64,000 bases of DNA from Deltaproteobacteria bacterium (GCA_020630875.1 JAHDIH010000001.1:62001-126000), one strand, 5' to 3'; counted from the first letter of the stretch, positions 51,548 through 61,521 are shown. Made by a program: numbers and translations. Notes: generated by a model not told the origin, from the letters alone.

Positions 51548-52509
51548 ATAAGTTCTTCGCTTGCGCCTTAATTCTGTTCGGTTGCTCTCAATCAGACACT
51601 AGCCCGGAAAAAAAGGAAAAACTTAAGTTGGATGAGTCCAGCATCATTCGTGAGAAAGCTGAGATTGGAGAAGTGGAGATCATTGCATCTTTGTCTCCAA
51701 AGAGCGTAGAAGTTGGTGACTCCTTCGTGATCGAACTCCGGGTAATCGCACCAAAGAATCGCAATATAGTGATGCCCCCCTCACAAGAGGCATTACCCTT
51801 TCAAATACCATCTCTCGCCGCCGGCAGTTTACAAGAAAGTGACAGAGAGGTCTCATGGCAACGTTATAAAGTTAACGCGACAAAGCCTGGGCAGTTTCGT
51901 GTGCCAGCAATGCGAGTTGTTTCTATAAGCAACGGTGAAGAAAAAGAGATGTTCAGTAAGGAGCTTTCGTTTACGGTTTCTATGCCGCAAGGAGAACTTC
52001 CAGCGATTACCAAGCGTGATGGAAAGTTGAAATCGTCGGAATGGAGAGTGAATCTGAGGTATCTTTGGTTAGCCCCCATATTGTTGATTATCTTGGTGGC
52101 GCTCTATCTGTGGAAGATGAGCTTGCGACGCCGCGCGGTCGCAGAGTCCTCAGTCGATCCGTTCGAAAGAGCCCTAGCTCGAATCAGAGAACTGGAAGCC
52201 GAGGGAATTCCTACAGCTGCCAACGCTGACTACTGGTACGTCGAGCTTTCGAGTATTGTTAGAGAATTCATAGAATCAAACTTCGGCCTCAAAGCACCCG
52301 AGCGAACTACAGAAGAGTTCCTGCGAGAAGCTAAACGGTCAGAGGCTCTAACCTCTCCCGTACAAGCAAGTCTTTCCAAGTTTCTCTCTTTGTGCGATCG
52401 CGTGAAGTTTGCTGGCCACGACCCTGCGAGCGATGAATCGAAAGCCAGCTTGGATTTCGCCCGTACTTTCGTGCAAGAGTCTCGGACTCCGCAAGAGGTG
52501 TCGTCATGA
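51544..52509 (+). CDS. Membrane lipoprotein with DUF4381-like architecture
   Basis: 321 residues. The lipobox LILFGCSQ puts an acyl-Cys at residue 14. An extracytoplasmic beta domain (about 40-150: VEVGDSFVIELRVIAPKN, similar to a BatD N-terminal strand pattern) is followed by a membrane helix (LWLAPILLIILVALYLWKM) and a cytoplasmic helical domain (about 200-321: YWYVELSSIVREFIESNFGL and TTEEFLREA) of the kind called DUF4381. In other operons this position holds a small BatD-like protein. Four-base overlaps on both sides tie it to its neighbours. Confidence 0.78.
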   Translation: MNKFFACALILFGCSQSDTSPEKKEKLKLDESSIIREKAEIGEVEIIASLSPKSVEVGDSFVIELRVIAPKNRNIVMPPSQEALPFQIPSLAAGSLQESDREVSWQRYKVNATKPGQFRVPAMRVVSISNGEEKEMFSKELSFTVSMPQGELPAITKRDGKLKSSEWRVNLRYLWLAPILLIILVALYLWKMSLRRRAVAESSVDPFERALARIRELEAEGIPTAANADYWYVELSSIVREFIESNFGLKAPERTTEEFLREAKRSEALTSPVQASLSKFLSLCDRVKFAGHDPASDESKASLDFARTFVQESRTPQEVSS

Positions 52510-53534
52510 GTTTTTCGTTACCCGGCATCTGGGTCTCAGTACTTCTTTTACTTCTCGGTCTGGTAGGAATTGGTGCGGTAATCTACGCTTCTATTGCTCG
52601 CGGGCGAAGGGTCGTGTTTTCTTCTCACGATATCCTTCCTGAAAGAACCACCTGGAGAGTAGCCTTATCCTGGGTTCCCGCATTTTTGTTAGGATTGTCA
52701 GGTCTGCTATTTCTTTTTGCTGCCTTTGATCCGCAGATTCCTGACGATACCGTTAAGGTTCGTAGTAAAGGAATTTCCGTGGCCCTGGTGTTAGATCTTT
52801 CGTCATCGATGTCAGCGATAGACTTGGACCTCAACAACGAACGTTCTAGAATCGACGTGGCGAAAGAAATGTCAATCAAGTTCGTCAAAGGGGACGATCA
52901 ACTTGCTGGCCGGGCTAATGATGAAATTTCAATAGTAACTTTTGCTGCTTATGCCGACACCTTGGTGCCACCAACCCTAGATCATGCAGAAGCGGTTCGA
53001 CAGCTTGAAAAGATTGAACACTTAGATGAGCGTCATGAAGAGAACGCTACGAATTTGGCAATTGGACTAAAGACCGCAATGACCTGGCTGGCGGGTTCAA
53101 AAGCGAAGTCGAAGGTAGTGGTGCTGTTGACCGACGGGGTTCACAACTTTGGAAATGAGTCGCCGTTAGTGGTTGCATCAGATGCCAGTGATCGGGGAAT
53201 TATTGTCTATGCCATTGGCGTGGGTACCAATGGGCGCGCTCCTACACCGACTACAGTACTTGGAAGGAAACAATACGTAAGTAAACGAGTTCAGATTGAC
53301 GAGGAACTACTTACAGAAATGGCCAGCAAGACTGGCGGACAATACTTTAGGGCGACGGACAAAGCTGGTTTAGCCGGAGTTTATAAGAAGATCGACAAAC
53401 TCGTTCGCTCGGAAATAGACGGCGTGCAAAGTAGACCGATGCGTCATCTCTTTCCCTATCCATTAGTGGGGGCGATGGTTTTGGCTTTTTGTGGCTGGTT
53501 GTTGCAAGAGTCTGTATTTAGGAGGGCTCGATGA
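52506..53534 (+). CDS. batA: BatA-like VWA-domain membrane protein
   Basis: 342 residues. Two N-terminal membrane helices, a VWA domain with MIDAS motif DLSSSMS at residues 97-103 and a downstream TDGVHN metal-site segment, then a C-terminal membrane helix (YPLVGAMVLAFCGWLLQESV). This is the BatA/BatB layout: VWA in the periplasm anchored on both sides. Together with MoxR it is thought to act in envelope protein maturation or stress tolerance. Its ATG overlaps the previous stop codon by four bases. Confidence 0.9.
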   Translation: MSFSLPGIWVSVLLLLLGLVGIGAVIYASIARGRRVVFSSHDILPERTTWRVALSWVPAFLLGLSGLLFLFAAFDPQIPDDTVKVRSKGISVALVLDLSSSMSAIDLDLNNERSRIDVAKEMSIKFVKGDDQLAGRANDEISIVTFAAYADTLVPPTLDHAEAVRQLEKIEHLDERHEENATNLAIGLKTAMTWLAGSKAKSKVVVLLTDGVHNFGNESPLVVASDASDRGIIVYAIGVGTNGRAPTPTTVLGRKQYVSKRVQIDEELLTEMASKTGGQYFRATDKAGLAGVYKKIDKLVRSEIDGVQSRPMRHLFPYPLVGAMVLAFCGWLLQESVFRRAR

Positions 53535-54538
53535 GTTTTCAGTATCATACTTTGTTCGTGGCATCAGTTTGGGCTGGTGTGGCCACCGTAATTGTATTTC
53601 TTGCCCTTCTTTTTCGAGACCGCAGTCGTTACCGTTTTATCTCCAAAGAGATGCACCAAAAACTAGCTTTCTCCATTTCAGACAGCGCATTAGTTGCGCG
53701 TGCGATATTCGCCGGTGCCACCATCTTCTTTGCGTTGTTTGCGTTGGCTAGACCGGGGGTTGCAGGAGACGGCACCGAGGTTCAAGAAGTGGCAACCGCT
53801 GACATCGCGGTGGTTTTAGACGTTTCAAGAAGTATGCTCGCTACTGATGCAACGCCCAATCGATTGCAGCGTGCTAAGCAAGGGATATTCAATATTCTGC
53901 GACAAGTTTCCGAGAGTAGTCTGGCGCTAATTGCTTTCGCGGGCGAAGCTTCGATGCAGTGTGCACTCACTAGCAACAAAGAGTATTTCAGAATGAGCCT
54001 AAGAAACGCTGGACCCCACTTGGCCTCAAGAGGAGGTACAAATATCTACGGCGCTATAAAAGCGGGGGTCGAAGCGCTAAGACAGTCAGCAGAAACAAAG
54101 ATACTTATCCTTATCACCGATGGAGAAGACCATGAGTCCAATCCGATGGCGGCAGCCGAGTTAGCGAAAGAAGAGAAAGTTATCGTGGTGACCGTCGGTT
54201 TTGGTAGTGAGGATGGAAGTCAAATTGTAATCGAAGACCCTCAAACGAAGATCAAACAAGCGATCGTTGACAGTGAAGGAAATCCGGTGGTGAGCCGCCT
54301 CGATAGTGACCTGTTACGCAAGATCGCAGAGACAACTAAAGGCGCCTACATTCCCGCGGGAACCTCTGCGGTTCAAATGGATCAAATTGTAGAAGACTTC
54401 ATTCGTCCTTTGTTGGCCAGTAAAACCGTGGAGCGATCAAAGAACCGTATTGATATGTCGAGTGTCTTTGTTTGGTTGAGTTTGTTTTCATTTTTGCTGG
54501 CGTCGGTGAGTCCGTTGCTGGCTAGGAGGTACTTATGA
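53531..54538 (+). CDS. batB: BatB-like VWA-domain membrane protein
   Basis: 335 residues with the same layout as the upstream gene: two N-terminal helices, a VWA domain with MIDAS DVSRSML at residues 97-103 (the same residue numbers as in the BatA-like protein), ITDGEDHES as the second metal-site segment, and a terminal membrane helix. The pair arose by duplication but has diverged, as BatA and BatB usually have. Here LAFAGEASMQCALTSNKEYF and TNIYGAI are well-kept BatB features. Four-base overlaps at both ends. Confidence 0.92.
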   Translation: MSFQYHTLFVASVWAGVATVIVFLALLFRDRSRYRFISKEMHQKLAFSISDSALVARAIFAGATIFFALFALARPGVAGDGTEVQEVATADIAVVLDVSRSMLATDATPNRLQRAKQGIFNILRQVSESSLALIAFAGEASMQCALTSNKEYFRMSLRNAGPHLASRGGTNIYGAIKAGVEALRQSAETKILILITDGEDHESNPMAAAELAKEEKVIVVTVGFGSEDGSQIVIEDPQTKIKQAIVDSEGNPVVSRLDSDLLRKIAETTKGAYIPAGTSAVQMDQIVEDFIRPLLASKTVERSKNRIDMSSVFVWLSLFSFLLASVSPLLARRYL

Positions 54539-56553
54539 TTCGATTCTTAGTTGCAGTGCTAATGCTCGTTGGCTGTAGCAAACATGAGCTTCCCGGACGG
54601 CAGACCTACAACGAGGCTCAGGACCTTGCCGGGCAGGGAGCAATAGATTCATATCTGAAGTCACTTTCGGATGCTCCTAACACCGACGGCACGTTGTTGT
54701 TTGAGGCCCGCTATGGTGCTGGCGTGGGGTACAGCGAACTTGCGGATGAAAAATCCCAGGAGACTCCCAAAGAAGCGATGGCACTTCTTGAAAAGGCTTC
54801 TGGTTACTTCGCGCTGGCAGAAGAAGTTAAGCCGGGGGAAGGCGCTAAAGAGATGCAACAAGCCGCCATTAAAAAGTTGTTGGTCCTCGCCGCCAAGTTA
54901 GATGGTCCGTCAGAACTTACGAAGATGATTGATGAGTTGCGGAAGAAACAGCGTGAGTTACGGATGCAGCTTGCAATGATGGCCAAGGAATCTAAAGTGG
55001 GAGAACGAAGGTTAGACGATTTCGCGAAGGGGATGGCTTTGCAGCAGCGTCTCCTTACTTCATCCGCAGGCGAAGTGTGGGACTTTGCGCAAACGCAAAA
55101 GTCGGCGGCAGAACAAGTTACCGATGAGAACGCAGAGAAAAAGAAAATTGAAGCCGCCCAAATTGGGCAAGCGATGAACCATTTAGAGCAGGCTCGACAA
55201 CATATGTGGAAGCACCGAAGCCGTCTGCGTAAGCGCGACTTGCAGGCTTCTTTCGTCTCTTCATCTGAGTCGATTGACTCGCTCTCTCAGGCGTTGGAAA
55301 CTTTGCTTCCACCTGCAACCAGAATTCGTTTACTTATGGCGGACCAGGAACTTGTGATTGCCGAGGTCTTAGGGTTTGAAGCTGCTGCCATCTCGGAAGG
55401 CACCGTGGGAGTGGTTCAATCGCAAAAAATGCTTACCAAACGAACGGAGCACTTTACGTTACTGTTGGCCGCCGCGAGTGGAGGCGAGGGAGTCGAAGCC
55501 AAACAATTGTTGGCTGCGGAACCTTTCGTCAAGAATGCGCACAGCGAAATGAAACAAGCCGAGAGCAAGATCGAAAGCGACTCCAAGTCGGCAACGACTC
55601 ATCAACGACAAGCAATAATCTTTTTGGCCATGGCGCTCGAAGAACTCGCAGACCTCAAAACACTCATCGAAATTACGGCTAAGAGTCACGAAGGCAATAA
55701 CGCCTCAATGATTCTGTCTAAGCGAGATGATAAAGCCATCGGCGAAACTCTGAAAAAAGATATTGAACGCCTTACGAAGATGACTGATCTGATTCAGCAC
55801 GAAAAAGAAGCTTCTCAGAAAAATGCTCAAGAAGGACAAGAGTCTAAAGATGAGCTCTACGACGAAGCAGAGCGTCTAAGAGCGCTTGCATTTGATTCTC
55901 TTGTAAAAACGACGTCACTGGCTGGCGACAGTAAACTCTCAGAAAGTGATGCTGCAAATGAGAAACTGCAGGAGTTAAGACTGTTGTTTGCGGGGATCGT
56001 GGAGCATCTCAAAGTACTCGCTAAGCAACAAGCAAAGGTTACTGATGACTTGGTTTCTGAAATTCAGGAGTTTTCAACCCTCAACTCTCGACAGCAGCAG
56101 TTGAGCCAAAAAGGCGAAGGTTTGGCATCTGCACTTGAAAAGATGTCGGAACAAGCGCAAGTAAAAGTGGCTGAACAGAAAAAGTATACCGACGCTGCAG
56201 AGGAAGTCAGGTTGGGAGTGGGAGATATGCTTGACTCGTCTGACGCCTTGGCGGACGCCGACAGCAAAAGCCAACAGATGTCGGTGGATCGCAGCCCTAT
56301 TGCGGCCAGCCAACAGCAAGCGATCGAGCATATCGAAGCAGCGATTCGAATTTTAACGCCGCCAAAGTCTGACGACAACAAGCAGGATAGCTCCAGCAAA
56401 GATGATAAACAACAACAAGAGAAACAGAACAAGCAGCAGCAAGAGAATAAAAATGGTGCAGCAGATAAACAAGTGCAACGACAGCAAGCAGAACGTCAAA
56501 GGCAGAGGCAAACACAAGGAAGCCAAGACCTGGGCACTGACAAGGACTGGTAA
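54535..56553 (+). CDS. Large BatC-like lipoprotein with coiled coils
   Basis: 672 residues. The lipobox LMLVGCSK places acyl-Cys at 14. The mature protein is almost entirely alpha-helical and highly charged, with TPR-like helices at 20-110 (ARYGAGVGYSELADEKSQET) and long coiled-coil stretches after 130. It ends in a Gln/Lys/Asp low-complexity tail (DDKQQQEKQNKQQQENKN) much like the tail of BatC proteins, which are far smaller. By position and tail it stands in for BatC. It overlaps the neighbouring genes by four bases and one base. Confidence 0.75.
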   Translation: MIRFLVAVLMLVGCSKHELPGRQTYNEAQDLAGQGAIDSYLKSLSDAPNTDGTLLFEARYGAGVGYSELADEKSQETPKEAMALLEKASGYFALAEEVKPGEGAKEMQQAAIKKLLVLAAKLDGPSELTKMIDELRKKQRELRMQLAMMAKESKVGERRLDDFAKGMALQQRLLTSSAGEVWDFAQTQKSAAEQVTDENAEKKKIEAAQIGQAMNHLEQARQHMWKHRSRLRKRDLQASFVSSSESIDSLSQALETLLPPATRIRLLMADQELVIAEVLGFEAAAISEGTVGVVQSQKMLTKRTEHFTLLLAAASGGEGVEAKQLLAAEPFVKNAHSEMKQAESKIESDSKSATTHQRQAIIFLAMALEELADLKTLIEITAKSHEGNNASMILSKRDDKAIGETLKKDIERLTKMTDLIQHEKEASQKNAQEGQESKDELYDEAERLRALAFDSLVKTTSLAGDSKLSESDAANEKLQELRLLFAGIVEHLKVLAKQQAKVTDDLVSEIQEFSTLNSRQQQLSQKGEGLASALEKMSEQAQVKVAEQKKYTDAAEEVRLGVGDMLDSSDALADADSKSQQMSVDRSPIAASQQQAIEHIEAAIRILTPPKSDDNKQDSSSKDDKQQQEKQNKQQQENKNGAADKQVQRQQAERQRQRQTQGSQDLGTDKDW

Positions 56554-58937
56554 TGATAAAAAATGTAATGGTCGCGATATTGCTTTCGATATCGGCTGGA
56601 GCTTCGGCTCAGGATATGAACGTAGAGCTTTCGCCTAAAAGAAATGCTGGGATACCGTTTAGTATTGCAATCACCTTTAGTGACGTTTCGAGTGCGCCAC
56701 AAGCTCCTGATATAAAAATTGAAGGATTGGAAGTTAACTACGTTGGGCCTCAGTCCCAGAATAAAATTTCCATCGTTAACGGCCGTCGAACGCAGTCGTC
56801 AAACGTAATGCATAGCTATGAAGCAAAAGGTCCTGCAGGAATATATTCATTGCCAGCACTGTCGGTGTCCGTCGGTGGTAAGACTTTGACCAGTAAGGCA
56901 CAAGACTTCAAGATATCAAGAGTTCGTCCGACGACCGACGTAACGGTTTCGCTTTCGATGCCTTCCTCAGTTTGGGTCGGACAGACCGCTGCGGCAAACT
57001 TGGAAATCAAAATAAAGCGTCGGCGAGATATCGAGTCGCTTGATCTCACGCTTCCAATGGCTTCAATGACAGATACGTTCAAGCTAGATGCGCCGGCGGC
57101 TCCAAGTAGTAGAAGAGTGCTTACGTTAGATGCTGCGGGGCTGCAACTGCATGCCGTACCCCAGAATGGTTCTCAGTGGGTAACCTTTGATTTCCCAATC
57201 AATGTTACCTTTCTCAAGGCTGGAAAGATTGCGGTTCCTACTGCGACCGTCGTATCTCAGATTCAAACTGGCTCAAAGCGCGATCGTTTTGGTTTTCCTG
57301 TGGCAACGTATGTGCCGCGGATGTCTGAGTCTGCGCCTCTAGAAGTTGAGGTAAGAGCATTGCCTGCTGCTGGACAACCCAATTCATTTTCTGGAGCGAT
57401 TGGTGAGAGGTACCAACTTGAAGTAGTGGCGGACCGAACCGTGGTAAAAGTGGGAGAGGCGATTCAACTGACCATGTCGCTGAAAGGTCAGGGCGTTGCA
57501 GCTGTAGCAGAGCCTAATCTTGCGGCATCACTACCGAAAGACGCGTTTCGTGTGCTTGATGTTGCTCCAGGGAGTTTGACCGACCAAGATGCTGAATACA
57601 AAGCGACGGTTGAAGTTCTGACCAATAAAGTTACCGAGATTCCTGCGATTGAGTTTTCCTATTTCGACGCCAAAAATGGTGCGTATAAAACGACTAGCAG
57701 TAATCCCATCGCGTTGAGTGTTGCTGGCGCCGCGGTAGTTGGCAGCGGTCAAGTCGTGGACCTTACTAAGCAAGCGCGCGTTGACAAGTCCAGTCAAGGT
57801 TTGTCTCTCGAAGGTTTTGATCTGTCATTAAGTAACTCCTCTGGGAAATCTTCTTCGTCGCGTTGGTACTTACTCCTTTATGGAGTTGGTCTCGTTTTAG
57901 TTCTCGGTGTTGTCGTTTGGAGTTGGTTGAGTCGAAAAAGACAGTCAAATTCGCAGCATCGGAGTGCGCTCTCTCGCATCAAACAAGAAATACGTGAGTG
58001 TTCGAACCTTGCTGCTGGTGAAAGCTCAGGCCGACTAGTGAATTCTTTGCAAGAACTTGCGAAGTCCTCGGGACAAAAGTGCGATCCAAAGCTCATTTCG
58101 CAGCTTGAATCTGAAGGATACAATCCTCGTGCTTCAAGCGAACCGTTAAAAAACGAGATACTAATTAGGGTAAAAGAAGAGGCGAAGCGGCTATCTACCA
58201 AGGTAGCAGCTGTAGCGTTCGTTCTATTCTCTATGGCACATATGAAATCTGCTGAAGCGTCTCCGGGAACGGATTTATATCAACAAGCGATGGCAACAGA
58301 AGACGTGACTTCGAGGGCTTCGAAGTTCAATGACGCGGCTCACGCACTATCCAAAGAAGCGGAGTCGAACACTACTGCCGACGCTCTTACCAACGCTGGC
58401 AATGCATGGCTGGGGGCCAAGTCTCCCGGTCTGGCCATGTACTACTACAGACGCGCGTTGACGATTGACCCAACTAACAAGAAGGCGTTGAATAATAGAG
58501 TTTGGCTGGAGAAGCAGCTTCCTGAATGGGCGCGCGAAAAACGAGGAGAAGTGAGTTCGGTCTTATTTTGGCAACGCTACTCCGAGGCTGGCAAGGGCCT
58601 CTTGGCTGCGATTCTTTTCTTTGTCGCTTCCTTAGCGATTGTATTTTGGGTGATGAAAAGGCGGGGAATTTTTCTTGCCTTAGGAATGCTCCTCTACGTT
58701 TTTTGTGGAGTGATTCATCTGTCTTCCATCTTGAGTGATGAAGAAGAGAGGTTAGCGGTGATGGTGTCATCCAGTGAATTAAGGCAAGCAGATAGTATTC
58801 ACGCACCCACCGTATGGCAGGACCCACTTCCGGCCGCTGCGGTTGTGGTGGTAGAGACCATACGTGGTAGTTTTGTTAAAGTCCGCTTAGGGGCGCTGTC
58901 TGGGTGGGTTAATCGGGAAACGGTCCGGGAACTTTAG
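56553..58937 (+). CDS. BatD-BatE fusion with C-terminal SH3 domain
   Basis: 794 residues. A signal peptide (LLSISAGASA-QD) leads to a BatD-type beta region (about 20-420: VELSPKRNAGIPFSIAITF, repeated 'VWVGQTAAANLEIKI' strands). A membrane helix follows near 435-460, then a cytoplasmic helical part. A second signal-like helix (VAAVAFVLFSMAHMKSAEAS, about 550) precedes TPR repeats (about 575-650: GNAWLGAKSPGLAMYYYRRA), two more membrane helices, and a bacterial SH3 domain at the end (FVKVRLGALSGWVNRETVRE). The later half is the usual BatE layout. The embedded signal-like helix looks like a fusion scar. Last gene of the operon. Confidence 0.82.
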   Translation: MIKNVMVAILLSISAGASAQDMNVELSPKRNAGIPFSIAITFSDVSSAPQAPDIKIEGLEVNYVGPQSQNKISIVNGRRTQSSNVMHSYEAKGPAGIYSLPALSVSVGGKTLTSKAQDFKISRVRPTTDVTVSLSMPSSVWVGQTAAANLEIKIKRRRDIESLDLTLPMASMTDTFKLDAPAAPSSRRVLTLDAAGLQLHAVPQNGSQWVTFDFPINVTFLKAGKIAVPTATVVSQIQTGSKRDRFGFPVATYVPRMSESAPLEVEVRALPAAGQPNSFSGAIGERYQLEVVADRTVVKVGEAIQLTMSLKGQGVAAVAEPNLAASLPKDAFRVLDVAPGSLTDQDAEYKATVEVLTNKVTEIPAIEFSYFDAKNGAYKTTSSNPIALSVAGAAVVGSGQVVDLTKQARVDKSSQGLSLEGFDLSLSNSSGKSSSSRWYLLLYGVGLVLVLGVVVWSWLSRKRQSNSQHRSALSRIKQEIRECSNLAAGESSGRLVNSLQELAKSSGQKCDPKLISQLESEGYNPRASSEPLKNEILIRVKEEAKRLSTKVAAVAFVLFSMAHMKSAEASPGTDLYQQAMATEDVTSRASKFNDAAHALSKEAESNTTADALTNAGNAWLGAKSPGLAMYYYRRALTIDPTNKKALNNRVWLEKQLPEWAREKRGEVSSVLFWQRYSEAGKGLLAAILFFVASLAIVFWVMKRRGIFLALGMLLYVFCGVIHLSSILSDEEERLAVMVSSSELRQADSIHAPTVWQDPLPAAAVVVVETIRGSFVKVRLGALSGWVNRETVREL

Positions 58938-58939
58938 TT

Positions 58940-59938
58940 TTACAAACAACTCTCAATAGTAGACTTAAGATGGTCTACGCTTGCTCTTGCTGACTTTGCG
59001 AGCTGCAATTGGCCCTGCGCCCTAACCATATTGTGGGCTTTGCGTGATGGGAACTTGTTGCTGTCCCATCCAAAGTAGTAGTCCTCTACGTAGTCTATCG
59101 CAAAGCGTGCCGCCAGCTCTGTGGCAATTACCCACAGCCCATCGGCGATCGATAGAAACTCGTCGTTTCCAAATGATCCTTCCACTTCATTTAGATAACC
59201 CTTTAGTGCTGCGTCGCATGTTTCTAAACAAAGTTGAGGGGGAGCATCTTCAGTGCTCGTGTTTCCCCAACTTCTAAGGGCGTCTCCAAAATCGTACGCT
59301 ATCGGTAACGCACCTAGAGTATCAAGGTCAATGAGCGCCACTGCATTGTCGCCTTTGAAGAGTAGGTTCGAGATTTTTAGGTCGCCGTGACAATGCCGCA
59401 GCGGAAACTTCCAGAGGTCAGGCATATCAACGCTTAACTCCAGAACTCCAGCAGCTAACGCACGCCATGATTCATCTTGCTCCTTTTCTTTGGCAATTGC
59501 CCTAAGCTTATTGAGATAGCTTTGGGTGTCGTGGGCCGCGCGCGGCGCTTGGTAGGTCCAAGAAAAGTTGGTCAGTGATTCGTGAAAGCGACCAACCAAC
59601 ATTCCTGCGCTTTCAGATGCTTTCCGAGAGATATTTCCATGCAACGTATCACCCGCAATATGCGTTTGAACGCGCCAGACCTGATCTTGGACTTCAGTCC
59701 AAAGTTGTCCGTTGATATTAGGAACAAGCTCAGCAAAAGTTAAGGCCGAGTTGCTAGTGGCGTGTTTACAAACCGCCTGAATGTTGTAATGAATTTCTGG
59801 TTTAAATATTGGATTGAGCTTTTGTAAGATGACGGGGGTCGAGTTAATTGAAGCCCTGTAGGTTTGATTGATCAACCCACCTGACAAAGGCCTGACATCA
59901 ATAAGATGCCAGGCCGAGATGACTTCGTTTGGTATCAC
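58940..59938 (-). CDS. Aminoglycoside-phosphotransferase-fold kinase
   Basis: 332 residues. Landmarks: VRPLSGGLINQTYRA near the N-terminus (ATP loop), RHCHGDLKISNLLF with the catalytic Asp (about 200), then ALIDLDTLG as metal-binding DxD, and YDFGDALRSW. The arrangement resembles N-acetylhexosamine 1-kinase and homoserine-kinase-like members of the APH family. Substrate unknown; a sugar is a reasonable guess. Its ATG overlaps the stop codon of the FKBP lipoprotein gene by one base. Confidence 0.85.
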   Translation of the reverse strand: MIPNEVISAWHLIDVRPLSGGLINQTYRASINSTPVILQKLNPIFKPEIHYNIQAVCKHATSNSALTFAELVPNINGQLWTEVQDQVWRVQTHIAGDTLHGNISRKASESAGMLVGRFHESLTNFSWTYQAPRAAHDTQSYLNKLRAIAKEKEQDESWRALAAGVLELSVDMPDLWKFPLRHCHGDLKISNLLFKGDNAVALIDLDTLGALPIAYDFGDALRSWGNTSTEDAPPQLCLETCDAALKGYLNEVEGSFGNDEFLSIADGLWVIATELAARFAIDYVEDYYFGWDSNKFPSRKAHNMVRAQGQLQLAKSARASVDHLKSTIESCL

Positions 59939-61515
59939 TACTTGATGCCGAGAAGTTCTACGTCAAATACGAGCATGCCTGCCGGTTTGCCAGGTGATCC
60001 GCCATAAGCAAGCTTTTCAGGGATCCAGAATCTCGTTTTTTGTCCCACCACCATGGTTTGCAGACCATCGGTCCAACCCTTGATTACTTGATTGAGACCA
60101 AAAGTCGCTGGTGAGCCACGCATCACGGAGGAGTCAAACATTTTGCCGTCCGTGGTCCAACCGCTATAGTGAACCGTTACTTTGTCCGTCGGGCCAGGGT
60201 TCTTTCCACCGCTCTGACTTGCTTCCTTTAACACCTTGTAAGAAACGCCAAGGTCGGTTTTCTTAGCGTCTTTGGGGGGAGCCGCGACATCCGTGGGAAC
60301 CTCTGGTGGTTTTGGCGCCTTCTTGATTTCGAAAAGCTCTACATCAAATACTAGCATTCCCGCTGGCATTCCTGGTTTTCCTTGGTAGGCCAGTTGCTCT
60401 GGAATCCAGAAGCGAACCTTGTCTCCAATACTCATCACCTGCAGACCCTCCGTCCAGCCCTTAATCACTCTGTTTAGTGGGAAGGACGCTTTCTGTCCCC
60501 TGGTAATAGACGAATCAAACATCTTGCCATCGGTGGTCCAGCCAGTGTAGTCGACTTTCACTGTATCCGCGGGTCCTGGTTTGTCCCCGGCGTTTTGTTT
60601 GCTTAAAAATTTGTACGAAACGCCGTCGGCAGTTTTCTTTGCATCTGCTGGAGGAGTTGCTACATCACTTGGTGTTTCTGGTGGTTTCATTCCTTCGATA
60701 ATGTCGTCGACTGTCAACTCGAATACAAGATCTCCATCAGGAAATTTTTTGTCCGCGTTCTTTTCTTTGGGAATCCAAACTTGCGCTGATTCGCCTTTAC
60801 TAACCGATTGGACGGCTAAAGAGAGGGCTTCTGGTAAGCCAGTTAGCAAACGCGGCGCCTTGTCCGTTTTCACAAAAAACTGGTTTCCCTGAGCATCCCA
60901 ACCTTTGCCAGTAAACTTCACCTTGTCGTAGCTATTTGCAAAACCTTTGGCTGTGCCGGCGGTTACTGTTTTCTTGGTTAAACCATTGATTGCTGTTGCT
61001 CCTGCAGGACTTACTACAGAAAGTGCTGGTGGAGCCGGAGTAATTTCCAACACTTCAGCTGAGATTACCGCCGTTTTTTGTCCTGGCATACTTCGTTTTG
61101 ATTTGTTGAGGCCTTCGAATGGAACCCAAGCCATTCTTGTTTCCCCCTTTTTCATTCCTGTAAGAATGTTTTGCCATCCTTCAGGTTGCTGACCCAGGTG
61201 GAACGTTTGCGGTCGGTTCAGCTTCACCGAAGAGCGAATCAGAGTACCGTCTGTTTTCCACCAAGAGTAGTGCACTTTCATAGAGTCGTTTTTCTTTGAC
61301 GGGGTGCCTTCTCCCTCTTTCACAATTTTGTAGGAAATATCTCCCGGGACTTTGACGGCGTCAGCTGGTGGTGCTGCGACAGGGAGTGGCGGTTTGATAT
61401 CGGAAGGCTTGGCAGTATCCTTTATCTCTGCAGTTTTAGCTTCTTCCTTTTCTTTAGAATCGTTCTTTTTGCACGAGCTAAAGGCCAGTGCCACTAGTAT
61501 AATTGATAGTCTCAT
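59938..61515 (-). CDS. Lipoprotein with four tandem FKBP-type PPIase domains
   Basis: 525 residues. The lipobox LAFSSCKK (acyl-Cys 15) is followed by a Lys/Pro linker and four FKBP repeats (about 58-157, 180-277, 295-400 and 410-525). Repeats 3 and 4 keep the fold's key residues, e.g. GWTTDGKMFDSS, VIKGWTEGLQ/VIKGWTDGLQ, FWIPE-LAY, and are near-identical over long stretches. Repeat 1 has IRSS for FDSS and repeat 2 lacks the block, so they may be non-catalytic chaperone modules. A periplasmic or outer-membrane folding factor is predicted. It is co-transcribed with the downstream kinase gene. Confidence 0.88.
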   Translation of the reverse strand: MRLSIILVALAFSSCKKNDSKEKEEAKTAEIKDTAKPSDIKPPLPVAAPPADAVKVPGDISYKIVKEGEGTPSKKNDSMKVHYSWWKTDGTLIRSSVKLNRPQTFHLGQQPEGWQNILTGMKKGETRMAWVPFEGLNKSKRSMPGQKTAVISAEVLEITPAPPALSVVSPAGATAINGLTKKTVTAGTAKGFANSYDKVKFTGKGWDAQGNQFFVKTDKAPRLLTGLPEALSLAVQSVSKGESAQVWIPKEKNADKKFPDGDLVFELTVDDIIEGMKPPETPSDVATPPADAKKTADGVSYKFLSKQNAGDKPGPADTVKVDYTGWTTDGKMFDSSITRGQKASFPLNRVIKGWTEGLQVMSIGDKVRFWIPEQLAYQGKPGMPAGMLVFDVELFEIKKAPKPPEVPTDVAAPPKDAKKTDLGVSYKVLKEASQSGGKNPGPTDKVTVHYSGWTTDGKMFDSSVMRGSPATFGLNQVIKGWTDGLQTMVVGQKTRFWIPEKLAYGGSPGKPAGMLVFDVELLGIK

Positions 61516-61521
61516 GGCGAG

